Shown piece by piece: positions 18,423 to 26,314 of a stretch of DNA of 32,110 bases. Position 1 is the stretch's first letter. The number at the start of each line of letters is the position of its first letter. The translations under genes were made by a program, and so were the position numbers. The stretch is taken from assembly GCA_041748075.1 (NCBI GenBank), contig JBGTDX010000103.1, positions 1-32,110 on the forward strand, in the 5' to 3' direction. This DNA comes from JBGSYJ01 sp041748075. GTDB lineage: Bacteria; Acidobacteriota; Thermoanaerobaculia; Gp7-AA8. The notes under the pieces are model-generated. The model ran no database searches and was not told where the DNA came from. It was given only the letters and a program-made list of their open reading frames with translations.

Positions 18423-20218
18423 GCAAGCGACACGGACAGATCCGCCGAAGCCAGGTCATCACTACGTGGGGACCGGGCGCGCTGCTCGATTTGCCTGACT
18501 ATGCGGTCATCGTCGGAGGTCTCGATACCTGGCCTCCGATCAGTAAACTCGAGGAGATCGCGGAGCCGCGCCTTACGGCGAAGCTCGAGCTGATGACGCG
18601 CATTGATTCACCGAGGTTGTACGCGCCGCCTGCCGATACGAACGACCCGCGAGAGAAGCAGCAGTCGATCGGCGTCTGGCGCTTTCCGGAGTGGTTTGTG
18701 GTGCGTGACGAGGAGCCGCCGAAAGACCAGAAAGCGCGAACACGCAGGTTGGTCCATCGCAAGAGCCTCGATGAGAAGAGCCGGTATGATGGAAAGCGGG
18801 TCGTGCCGACGCGTTTCGTTCGCGCCTGTCCTCGCGGGCATGTCGATGATCTGAACTGGAAGGATTTCGTCCACGGAAATCAGAAGTGTCTCCATCTGGA
18901 GTTGTGGCTTGATGAGACTGGAACGACCGGAGACCTCGCCGATCTTCAAGTGCGCTGCGAGTGCGGTGCGTCGCGCCGGCTGAACGAGGCGACGCTGATT
19001 GAAGCGATTCCACTCGGCACCTGTTCCGGGCAGCGGCCCTGGCTTGGCGCGAGTGCGCGCGAAGAGTGCAAGCTGCCGAGCAGGTTGCTGATTCGCTCGG
19101 CGTCGAACGCGTACTTCGCGCAGGTGATGAGCGTGCTTTCGTTGCCGGACCGCGGCAGTGCGGTGCAGGTGGTGGTTGCGCAGTTCTGGGATGACCTGAG
19201 CATCGTCGATGACGCGAGCGATCTGAAGTTCGTTAAGAAGAAGCCGAAGATCGCTGACGCGCTTGCGGCGTTCAGTGATGACGAGGTACTGAAGGCAATT
19301 GCAGCTCGAAAACGCGGTGGGGGAGACGAGAGGCCGGTGAAGCTTGTCGAACTGGAAGCGCTGCTCGCGGTACCGGAGGGTTTCGGAGACGACGTGCCGG
19401 TCGACCCGAACTTTCACGCGAGGAAGCTTCCGCGGCACACCTGGGACAAGTCGAAGCGGTGGAACGCAATCGAGGCGGTCGTTCAGGTGCACCGTCTTCG
19501 AGAAGTACAGGCGCTCATGGGATTCACTCGTTTCGAAGCGATCACGCCCGACATCAACGGCGAATACGAGACTGACGTGGAACGCGCCGATCTGGCGCTC
19601 GAGCCGAAATGGTTCCCCGCGGTCGAGAATCGCGGGGAGGGGATCTTCATCCAGCTCCGCGCGTCCGCGATCCACGCATGGCGCGAGAGTAAGGAGGTCG
19701 CAGGTTGGCTCGATCATCTTTCGAGGGGGCACGATCGACTGATGGAGGAGCGTGCTAAGAAAGCGCAGAAGCCATTCCCCGGAGGACCGTATGTTCTGCT
19801 TCACACGCTTTCGCATCTGCTGATTCAGTCACTCGCGATGCGTAGCGGTTATCCAGCGAGCTCGATCCGCGAGCGCGTCTATGCCGATGCGGAGTCGGGA
19901 CACTACGGGATTCTCCTTTACACCGGTTCACCTGATGCCGAAGGAACACTGGGGGGGCTCGTTCAGCAGGCGAGGCACCTCGATAGGCACCTGAGTGATG
20001 CGCTCGCCACTGCGTCACTCTGCTCGAACGACCCGATCTGTGCCCAGCATGACCCCGCAGATGCGAGCGAAGGCCGCTGGCTGCACGGGGCGTCCTGCCA
20101 CGGCTGTGCGCTCATCGCCGAGACGTCGTGCGAGATGCGGAACGATTATCTCGATCGCTCACTCGTGGTGCCGGTCGTCGGCCGACCGAACGCCGCGTTC
20201 TTCGGAGGCCGTGGGTGA
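18419..20218 (+). CDS. drmB: DISARM DUF1998 protein DrmB
   Basis: The 599-residue protein carries the DUF1998 region near its C-terminus (GGPYVLLHTLSHLLIQSLA, near 455-473) and the DrmB N-terminal signature RRSQVITTWGPGALLDLPD. Three Cys groups suggest zinc binding: CPRGH (near 137), CECGAS (near 180), and the C-terminal set CSNDPIC, CHGC and CEM (534-575). DrmB partners DrmA, and its DUF1998 part is thought to help the helicase engage DNA. It begins with GTG inside the drmA stop (4-nt overlap) and ends with another GTGA overlap at the drmC start, so drmA, drmB and drmC are a translational unit. It is intact. Confidence 0.93.
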   Translation: MSKRHGQIRRSQVITTWGPGALLDLPDYAVIVGGLDTWPPISKLEEIAEPRLTAKLELMTRIDSPRLYAPPADTNDPREKQQSIGVWRFPEWFVVRDEEPPKDQKARTRRLVHRKSLDEKSRYDGKRVVPTRFVRACPRGHVDDLNWKDFVHGNQKCLHLELWLDETGTTGDLADLQVRCECGASRRLNEATLIEAIPLGTCSGQRPWLGASAREECKLPSRLLIRSASNAYFAQVMSVLSLPDRGSAVQVVVAQFWDDLSIVDDASDLKFVKKKPKIADALAAFSDDEVLKAIAARKRGGGDERPVKLVELEALLAVPEGFGDDVPVDPNFHARKLPRHTWDKSKRWNAIEAVVQVHRLREVQALMGFTRFEAITPDINGEYETDVERADLALEPKWFPAVENRGEGIFIQLRASAIHAWRESKEVAGWLDHLSRGHDRLMEERAKKAQKPFPGGPYVLLHTLSHLLIQSLAMRSGYPASSIRERVYADAESGHYGILLYTGSPDAEGTLGGLVQQARHLDRHLSDALATASLCSNDPICAQHDPADASEGRWLHGASCHGCALIAETSCEMRNDYLDRSLVVPVVGRPNAAFFGGRG

Positions 20219-20991
20219 CCGACGCGCTGTTTGCGCTTCCCGCGCACCTGAGACGGCGTTTGATCGAGGCGCTCGGATCGGGGACGCTTCCCGCGCCGTG
20301 TTCCCCCTCGTCTCTCAGCTCAGTTCTCGGCATCCGGGATGGAGCAGAAGCGGTTTCAAACGCCATTACCTCGCTCGTGGCGCTTGGGCTTTCAGCACCC
20401 GGCTGCGCCGAATGGATTCGCTCGGTGGAGGCAGTGTCGTCACGCACTCCACGGCCCGACCTCGTGTGGTCGGGCCCCGAGGTGGCAGGCGTGCATTCCC
20501 GAGATACGCGACAGGTATTCGAGGAACTGCTCAGCCAGGCGCAGAGGAGTATCTGGGCGTCGAGCTATACGTACTTCGATGGACAGAAAGCTTTCAAGGG
20601 ACTGGCGGAGCGAATGGACGTGACACCAGGGCTCGAAGTGACGCTCCTCTTGAACATCGGACGCAAGCGGGGTGATAAGACGGTGACGGACGATGTCGTC
20701 CGCCGTTTTGCCGAGCAATTCTGGAACGACGATTGGCCCGGAACGGCACGACCGCGCGTATTCTACGACCCACGAGCCCTGGAGTCGGATGGTCCGGCAG
20801 GGGTCCTCCATGCGAAGGCCGTAGTGGTTGATGAGCAACAGGCATTCATCACCTCAGCGAACCTTACAGAGGCAGCGTTCGACAGGAATATCGAACTTGG
20901 AGTGCTCGTGAGGGATTCCGCGCTGGCGTTAAGTGTCGTCAGCTATTTTAGGGCTTTGATTGAAAGTAAGCTTCTGCGGCTATTGCCCTAA
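20215..20991 (+). CDS. drmC: DISARM phospholipase D-fold nuclease DrmC
   Basis: The 258-residue PLD-superfamily protein has one clear HKD motif: LHAKAVVVD followed by SANLTEAAFDRNIELG near residues 200-225, that is HxKxxxxD and SxN...NxE. Single-motif PLD nucleases work as dimers. Published work on the Bacillus DISARM system found drmC dispensable for protection. The start is GTG at 20215, overlapping the drmB stop by 4 nt; the frame is open a further 29 codons upstream, but those overlap drmB and look random. It closes the DISARM operon. A different promoter follows within 30 nt, so the next genes are probably a separate unit. Confidence 0.92.
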   Translation: MTDALFALPAHLRRRLIEALGSGTLPAPCSPSSLSSVLGIRDGAEAVSNAITSLVALGLSAPGCAEWIRSVEAVSSRTPRPDLVWSGPEVAGVHSRDTRQVFEELLSQAQRSIWASSYTYFDGQKAFKGLAERMDVTPGLEVTLLLNIGRKRGDKTVTDDVVRRFAEQFWNDDWPGTARPRVFYDPRALESDGPAGVLHAKAVVVDEQQAFITSANLTEAAFDRNIELGVLVRDSALALSVVSYFRALIESKLLRLLP

Positions 20992-21017
20992 CCGGAATAT
21001 CAAATGATAGGATTCGC

Positions 21018-21046
21018 TTGACTATGAAGCGCCGGAGAGTTAGCTT
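21018..21046 (+). promoter_or_regulatory. Sigma70-like promoter of the MqsR/MqsA-like/ATPase operon
   Basis: TTGACT (21018-21023), a 17-nt spacer, then TAGCTT (21041-21046). This is the best -35/-10 pair seen in the window. The start point near 21053 would leave about 36 nt of leader containing AGGAG (21078-21082), 6 nt before the TTG at 21089. TATGAT at 21066-21071 is an alternative -10 without a clear -35. Confidence 0.5.
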
Positions 21047-21088
21047 TTCTTCTGCAACCAGATCGTATGATCGGTTCAGGAGCAGTTT

Positions 21089-21430
21089 TTGATAGATCCG
21101 GGATTCCGCATCAGTTGCGCCCGGATGGCTCGGAGAAGGAGCACAAGGGCTCTTGGCTGGCCTCGCGATTGGAACCCGGGAGGCGTATGCGATCCCCGCC
21201 AGGATCAGACAGTGTTCACCGAAGCGGGTGCTTGGGAGTTCATTGCTGATCTCTTAGACGATGGATGTGAAGTTGAGACGAAACTTCTGGATAGTCCTCC
21301 TGGCGGAAAGGGTTATGTGATTCTCACAAGTGGCGGAGCGGGTAAACCCGATGTCTACATCAAGTTCCAGGTTATAGGCAATCGAATTTTCGGACGCAGT
21401 TTTCATTACACCCACCATGAAAAAAATTAA
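21089..21430 (+). CDS. Small MqsR-like putative toxin
   Basis: The 113-residue protein starts at a TTG with a good Shine-Dalgarno (AGGAG, 6-nt spacing); an ATG at 21125 would give 101 residues. The C-terminal half (VYIKFQVIGNRIFGRSFHY) resembles the closing strands of MqsR/RelE-fold mRNA interferases. The similarity is weak and judged by eye; no catalytic residue can be assigned. The stronger argument is position: it overlaps by 14 nt an MqsA/YgiT-like gene, the order expected for mqsR-mqsA. If correct, it would be a ribosome-dependent or free mRNA endonuclease held in check by the downstream protein. It could also be a small adaptor for the ATPase at the end of the operon. Confidence 0.5.
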   Translation: MIDPGFRISCARMARRRSTRALGWPRDWNPGGVCDPRQDQTVFTEAGAWEFIADLLDDGCEVETKLLDSPPGGKGYVILTSGGAGKPDVYIKFQVIGNRIFGRSFHYTHHEKN

Positions 21431-21953
21431 ACCTTCCTTGGTCAGTGATGTGGTTGAGGTTTGTCCCTCATGTGGAGGCGAGACGACGAGCAGAAGTGAA
21501 GTTGACTCTTTCACATATGGGGCAAGTAGTGATCAGGTCCAGTTAACTGCGTCGGTCATAGTGTACGCATGTAAGGTTTGTACATTCGAATTCACTGGAC
21601 CTGATGCGGAACTCAGCCGGCATGAGGCTGTATGTCGTCACTTGGGGTTGCTAACTCCCACCGAAATAAGGGGAATTCGAGAGCAGTTTGAGATGAGCCG
21701 TGCTCAATTCGCAGCCGCGACCAAGTTGGGTGAAGCAACTATTGCGCGCTGGGAGCGGGGAACGTCTCTGCAAAACCCCGCATACGACGTGTATCTCCGT
21801 TTGCTCCGGAACCCGACCATCATGGCGACGGTAGTTTCCGAAGCCACTGGAGCCAAGGACGCGCCTCTGAGTGAGTTCGGTCGTTTCCGTGTTCTCCGGG
21901 TAACGGAAACAATGCGCTCACATAGCAAGTCCTTCTCTCTACGGACCGCCTGA
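21417..21953 (+). CDS. YgiT/MqsA-like zinc-finger and HTH protein (putative antitoxin)
   Basis: The 178-residue protein has an N-terminal zinc site, CPSCGG (near 16-21) and CKVC (near 52-55), then an Xre-like HTH (LTPTEIRGIREQFEMSRAQF, then IARWERG). This is the layout of MqsA/YgiT antitoxins, which bind the toxin through the zinc domain and repress their operon through the HTH. It is longer than E. coli MqsA (131 residues) by a C-terminal tail of about 45 residues. It overlaps the upstream putative toxin gene by 14 nt and the ATPase gene by 1 nt (TGATG), so the three are co-translated. Autoregulation at the promoter 21018-21046 is expected from the family but was not shown here. Confidence 0.75.
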   Translation: MKKIKPSLVSDVVEVCPSCGGETTSRSEVDSFTYGASSDQVQLTASVIVYACKVCTFEFTGPDAELSRHEAVCRHLGLLTPTEIRGIREQFEMSRAQFAAATKLGEATIARWERGTSLQNPAYDVYLRLLRNPTIMATVVSEATGAKDAPLSEFGRFRVLRVTETMRSHSKSFSLRTA

Positions 21954-23797
21954 TGTACGTAGTCACCTTCTACTCGTTCAAGGGTGGAGTTGGGCGCACG
22001 CAGGCGCTGGTAAACGTTGGCGTCGAATTGGTCAAGCGAGGACGTCGAGTTCTGCTCGTCGATTTTGATCTGGAAGCTCCAGGTATCGACACATATCAAA
22101 TCGCCCATTCTCCCGCGCCCACACCGGGCATAGTCGAATATATTAGTGCCTACATTCGAAGTGGCATCGCGCCAGACGCGCGAGATTACATGTATGAAAG
22201 CCGGTTGGCGGAGGCAACCGGGAGCCTCTGGGTCATGCCTTCAGGATTGCAGGATGACTCGTACGGAAGTCAGTTGACGGGTATCGACTGGGTGAATTTA
22301 TACGAGAAGCACGATGGCTATTTGCTGATGGAAGATCTCAAGCTGCAGTGGGATCGACTCGCCGCGCCTGACTACGTGCTCATAGATTCCCGCACTGGAC
22401 ATACGGATGTCGGTGGTATCTGTACTCGCCAATTACCTGACGCCGTCGTGGTCGTATTTTTCCCAAATCATCAGAACCTGGTCGGCCTTTCAAAAGTAGT
22501 TTCAGACATTCGCGCAGAAGCAACGGGTCCTCGTCAGAAAAGCATTGGTTTACATTTCGTGATGTCCAACGTTCCCGTACTCGATGATGAGGAAAAGATC
22601 TTAGCCAATCACGAGCGGCTTTTCCGCGAAACGCTCGGATATAAGCAGCTCACCGCAGTGCATCGATACGAAAGCCTTTCGTTGCTCGATCAGGTAGTCT
22701 TCACATCGGAACGACCTAATACGCGCTTAGCACGCGAGTACCGTAAATTAGCTGATATCATTATTGAATCCAACGTTCAGGACCGGGAAGGTGCATTGGC
22801 GTTCCTCTCGCGTCTGGAAGCGCACCATCACGAGATCCAAAAGCAGGGTTTGACACCCGAAGTGATTGAGGGCCGGATCGCCGGGGCTCAGGCAGCGCAT
22901 CCCAACGATCCCGACATTCTCCTTGCGGTCGCCACACTCCGAGTGAGGCATGCGAGATGGAAGGAAGCGATACCACTCTTAAACAGGGCGGCTGCGGGAG
23001 GTCTTGAATCTGCGGATCTGTGGCTGGCTCGAGGTGAAGCAAAGTTTTTTGCCGACGATCAACACTCGGCCGCTGAGGATCTGGCACGCGTTCTCAACTC
23101 ACCCGACGCGGAACACTTCCACCTGGTGCGGGCCTTCGGGCTGTTGCGTCAAGCCAACCCTAATATTCTGCGTGAACTTGGTCGCAGCCGTGGCATCTCA
23201 GCGTTGAATTTCGAGTCGCAGCTATGGATCGCTATCCAGCTTGACCAGGGTGAGGAGGAATTGCTGGCAGCGGAAGGTATTCTGCGGAACCTATCAACGA
23301 GTCCACAAGTAGACCAGGAGGTTTTGCAGGAAGCCGAGGAAACGCTTTGCCTGAGGCTCATAGGGTTGCGAAGGTTTGATGAAGCAATTGAGAAACTGAA
23401 ATCTCTCAGTGATCAAGGCATCAAGACAGCTTTCAACCTAGCGATGGCAGTTTGGGGCAAGACCTTAGTAGCGCCGGTTGATCTCTTCGCCGCGGTGCTC
23501 GATTTAGATCGCCAGGCTGGCGAATCGTCGCTTACAGGGCCCAACTACGACCAGTGCCTGGCGCTTGCTTGCGCAATAGCTGGGTCGAAGGACGATGCGA
23601 TGACCCGGGTCGCGTCGGCAAGAACGGGTGTCGTGGCGCATGCTGCATTTGTTTACTCGTGCTGGAGGTACCAGACGACAGGAATTCAGGAGTTCATGGC
23701 GGACCTTGACGAACTTTCAAGGTTCATCACGGAAGGAGATCCTTTACCGCTCGTACTCCGCGAGGGCAATGTGCGTTCTCAATCTGAGAGCAATTAG
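21953..23797 (+). CDS. KGGVGR-motif ParA/MinD-like ATPase with helical-repeat tail
   Basis: The 614-residue protein begins with a deviant Walker A, YSFKGGVGRTQALVNVG (7-23), then LLVDFDLEAPGID (switch region) and VLIDSRTGHTDVGG, as in SIMIBI (ParA/MinD) ATPases of the KGGVGR variant type. This domain covers about residues 1-275. The remaining 340 residues are helix-rich with TPR-like periodicity (for example WLARGEAKFFADDQHSAAEDLARVL), a likely protein-binding scaffold. KGGVGR ATPases often occur beside effector genes in prokaryotic conflict systems. The ATG overlaps the stop of the MqsA-like gene (TGATG), so it is the third member of that operon. No membrane segment is seen. Confidence 0.82.
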   Translation: MYVVTFYSFKGGVGRTQALVNVGVELVKRGRRVLLVDFDLEAPGIDTYQIAHSPAPTPGIVEYISAYIRSGIAPDARDYMYESRLAEATGSLWVMPSGLQDDSYGSQLTGIDWVNLYEKHDGYLLMEDLKLQWDRLAAPDYVLIDSRTGHTDVGGICTRQLPDAVVVVFFPNHQNLVGLSKVVSDIRAEATGPRQKSIGLHFVMSNVPVLDDEEKILANHERLFRETLGYKQLTAVHRYESLSLLDQVVFTSERPNTRLAREYRKLADIIIESNVQDREGALAFLSRLEAHHHEIQKQGLTPEVIEGRIAGAQAAHPNDPDILLAVATLRVRHARWKEAIPLLNRAAAGGLESADLWLARGEAKFFADDQHSAAEDLARVLNSPDAEHFHLVRAFGLLRQANPNILRELGRSRGISALNFESQLWIAIQLDQGEEELLAAEGILRNLSTSPQVDQEVLQEAEETLCLRLIGLRRFDEAIEKLKSLSDQGIKTAFNLAMAVWGKTLVAPVDLFAAVLDLDRQAGESSLTGPNYDQCLALACAIAGSKDDAMTRVASARTGVVAHAAFVYSCWRYQTTGIQEFMADLDELSRFITEGDPLPLVLREGNVRSQSESN

Positions 23798-23986
23798 CCC
23801 TTTGGCGATCACGCTTCGTCTCTGTCGGCACTGAGCCACCTATTTGAGGCCGGCAGAGTTTCGTCCCCTCAGAATTTATCCACTGCTCGTCGTTACGGCT
23901 TGGCTGCTAGTCGGATCGCCCGATCTCGTCTCTATCGAGTGGTAGAGGTGGACCTTCGGTTTGCTTTTCGTGACTCCGACTTCGCG

Positions 23987-23992
23987 CATAAT
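23987..23992 (+). promoter_or_regulatory. Possible -10 box before the first HNH gene
   Basis: CATAAT ends 8 nt before the ATG at 24001 and no ribosome site intervenes. It follows the same leaderless pattern seen at other gene starts here. The 203-bp gap from 23798 contains nothing else that I recognise. Confidence 0.3.
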
Positions 23993-24000
23993 GCCTCTCA

Positions 24001-25120
24001 ATGCGCGGCTTCGTCGCCAACACTGACTACGACTGGTTCACCTTCCTGCGCTCGATCGAGCCGCCGGTCGATGAGGTGAACTTCTGGCGGCCCGGAGCGG
24101 ATGCGGCGTTCAAGGCGCTGCAGGCGGGCGAGCCAATGTTCTTCAAGCTCAAGGCGCCGCGCAATGTGATCGCGGGGTTCGGCTTCTTCGCCCACTATTC
24201 GACGCTGCCGGTGTCGATGGCCTGGGAGGTCTACGGGGCCGCGAACGGCGCGCCGACGTTCGATGACGTGCGCGGCCGGCTGCTGTCGATCCGGTCGCGG
24301 TTCCGCATGGAGACCGATGCGAGGAAGGACTTCTGGATCGGCTGCATCCTCGTCAACCAGCCGACGTTCTTCCATGATCGCGACTGGATCTCGATCCCCG
24401 CGGACTGGTCCGGGAACATCGTCCAGGGGAAGGGATACGATCTCACTTAGCCCGCATTTCTCACACTGCTTCTGCTGCGGCAGCCGATAGCGGCCTGTCA
24501 GCTTCGTTGCACGACGGTTTCGCTCCTCGACATAGTCACGACTATGCCTTCGTCGCGAAACCGCCGTACGCCTCGCATCCAGACCGCTCTCGACTGCCTC
24601 GCGACGAAGCAGCGTGAGAAATGCGGGCTTCGGCGAAGGCGAGCGGATCTGGCTCGAGTGTCTCGCGCGTGCGCGTTCGACGACGTCGATGATCGCAGAG
24701 ATGCCCGCTCCGATCGAGGGTGGATACGGCGCGCCGGTGATGCATCTGCCGAGGCTCGGTCAGAAGAGTTTCCGGATCGCGGTGCTCGACTCGTATGCGC
24801 GGCGCTGCTCGATCACGAATGAGAAGACGCTCCCGGCGCTCGAAGCTGCGCACATCCAGCCGTACAGCGTGCTGCCGCAGCACTCGGTGAACAACGGTAT
24901 CCTCTTCCGCGCGGATATTCACCGCCTCTTCGACAGTGGCTACGTCACCGTGACGCCGGATCTGCATTTTCTCGTGAGCGCGAAGATCCGGGAGGAGTTC
25001 GAGAACGGACGGGATTATTACCGGCTCAATGGTGCGGCGATGCGGTTGCCGGAGAGGGTGGGGGATCGGCCGATGGGGGAGGCGCTGCGGTGGCATAACG
25101 AGGAGCGGTTTTTGGGGTAG
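24001..25120 (+). pseudogene. HNH_2 endonuclease gene, copy A, split by a palindromic element
   Basis: The reading frame runs 149 codons from ATG 24001 (MRGFVANTDYDWFTFLRSIE...) and hits TAG at 24448-24450, the edge of an inserted palindrome (24449-24629). It resumes after the element at GEGERIWLEC and ends at 25120. The second part holds an intact HNH_2 core: CSIT, EAAHIQPY (His codon at 24851), NNGILF and ADIHRLFD (His codon at 24920). The N-terminal part (FFKLKAPRNVIAGFGFF, then NIVQGKGYD) might be a PUA/EVE-like modified-base reader, which would make the full protein a type IV restriction-like enzyme; this is inference. An ATG at 24614 inside the element's right arm could start a 168-residue protein carrying the complete HNH domain, so residual activity is possible. 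Confidence 0.82.
24449..24629. mobile_element. 181-bp long palindromic (MITE/REP-like) element inside HNH copy A
   Basis: The two 24-base ends are inverted copies with one mismatch: AGCCCGCATTTCTCAC... on the left, ...GTGAGAAATGCGGGCT on the right. The pairing continues inward with mismatches (AGCGG/CCGCT, GGTTTCG/CGAAACC) to a perfect centre, CATAGTC-AC-GACTATG, so almost the whole element can fold as one hairpin. Copy C of the same gene (29497-29512) lacks it, which fixes the insertion point. One T flanks each side; no longer target duplication is clear. It encodes no protein and has no second copy in the window. A non-autonomous palindromic transposable element is the likeliest identity. 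Confidence 0.8.
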
Positions 25121-25153
25121 GGGGGCTTGGCCGACGAGAAGCTCTTAGGAGCG

Positions 25154-25203
25154 CCCTCACCCCTGACCCCTCTCTCGCGGGGAGAGGGGGAGGGCGGGGT
25201 CAG
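25154..25203. repeat. GC-rich REP-like hairpin R1
   Basis: An imperfect palindrome: outer TGACCCC/GGGGTCA and inner CCCTCTC/GAGAGGG around a TCGCGGG loop. It belongs to the widespread CCCTCACCCC...GGGAGAGGG type of intergenic repeat; related units are at 29675-29756 and 30030-30051. It lies 33 nt after the stop of HNH copy A and overlaps the end of the darG reading frame, where it supplies the last codons and the stop. Confidence 0.75.
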
Positions 25204-26314
25204 ATCGTTGCCGGGGTGAGAGTTCGCGATCGTCACCCTGCGGGCTTTGCAGGTTCGCGGTGAGGCGGTTTAAAGCCAGCAGAATCATTCGGTCGTCGAA
25301 GAGCCGCAACTTGCGCTCGCCGGCGCCCTTGCCCCCCGTCCAGCTTCGCAGAGCGGCTTTGATCTCATCGAGCTCAGGCTTGCACCCCTCTCGAGCGATC
25401 AACCAGTCAATCGTGGCAAGGAGCTCCATCCCGAGAGGCGATTCGTATCCCGAGACTCGACGTGACACTCGGTCCAGAGTGCTGAGATACGTGGATGCTT
25501 CGGACTTCAGGTAGGCTGCAACTGCATCTTTCTTGGCGTCGTTGAATGCGATCACATCTGTAGGCTTCGCATCAGGGATGCGAACTTCCGAGCGCAGATA
25601 GCTGCCATCCAAGTGGTCGAGAAGGTGAGTGAGGCGGTGTGCATAAGGGCCGTACCGGTTGGCCACGAACTGGAGGTCGAGATCATTATTGAGGCCTGAC
25701 GAGGTGATCTCACGCTCGAGAAACCAGGCCAGCTTCTGAATTTCGAGGAGCGAGCATTCGATGCCCAGAACCCAGTAGCGACGAACGAGCTCCGCGATCA
25801 ATGCCCGCGCCGGAGTGAGCTTCTCGACTCCGGCTCGCTTCGCTACATTCTGGTACTCCCGAGTGGGTTCGTAGATAGTGATTTCCACATCCTGTAGATC
25901 TTCCAATGCCTGTTCGATCACAGGCCGGACGACGATCCAATCGAGTCCGCCGTTGCCGCAACCAAGTGGGGGGATGGCAATGGAGCGAATCTGCTTTTCC
26001 TGGATCACGCGTCGGAGATCATCGAGACCGGATCGGATCCATTCGATTCGGGTCTTTCCGCGCCAGTGTTCCTTGGTCGGGAAATTGATGATCCAGCGCG
26101 GCGGTCCGACGATCGAGGGGCGCTCGGTTACGAACATCCTGCCCGTTTGGACCTCGCCCCTCTCGGAGGCCGAGGCGTACTCTCGATAGTTCGCGGGAAA
26201 CGCCTCCTTGAACATCAGGGCGATCCCTTTTCCCATCACACCGACGGTGTTTACCGTGTTCACAACGGCTTCAGTTTTCGAATCGAGCAGATTACCCTGG
26301 GCAAAGCTGATCAT
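25157..26314 (-). CDS. darG: DarG macrodomain antitoxin (DNA ADP-ribosyl glycohydrolase)
   Basis: From the ATG at 26314 the protein has 385 residues. Residues 1-155 form a macrodomain: GNLLDSKTEAVVNTVNTVGV, MGKGIALMFK and IPPLGCGNGGLDW. It removes ADP-ribose from thymidine bases in DNA. The C-terminal region (LLEIQKLAWFLEREI, then VANRYGPYAHRLTHLLDHL) is the DarG domain that binds and neutralises DarT. The ATG overlaps the darT stop by one base (TAATG), so the two are co-translated. The open frame could start at GTG 26326, but the ATG fits the family. The last 15 or so residues (SPRQRSDPALPLSPRERG) are translated from hairpin R1 and are not family sequence; the ancestral end was probably near NRLTANLQ. 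Activity is likely kept because both domains are complete. Macrodomain type, so closest to DarTG2. Confidence 0.9.
   Translation of the reverse strand: MISFAQGNLLDSKTEAVVNTVNTVGVMGKGIALMFKEAFPANYREYASASERGEVQTGRMFVTERPSIVGPPRWIINFPTKEHWRGKTRIEWIRSGLDDLRRVIQEKQIRSIAIPPLGCGNGGLDWIVVRPVIEQALEDLQDVEITIYEPTREYQNVAKRAGVEKLTPARALIAELVRRYWVLGIECSLLEIQKLAWFLEREITSSGLNNDLDLQFVANRYGPYAHRLTHLLDHLDGSYLRSEVRIPDAKPTDVIAFNDAKKDAVAAYLKSEASTYLSTLDRVSRRVSGYESPLGMELLATIDWLIAREGCKPELDEIKAALRSWTGGKGAGERKLRLFDDRMILLALNRLTANLQSPQGDDRELSPRQRSDPALPLSPRERGQG

Noticed and set aside
18608..19816. 402-codon minus-strand frame opposite drmB
   Set aside because: Composition typical of an antisense shadow; drmB on the plus strand is clearly coding.
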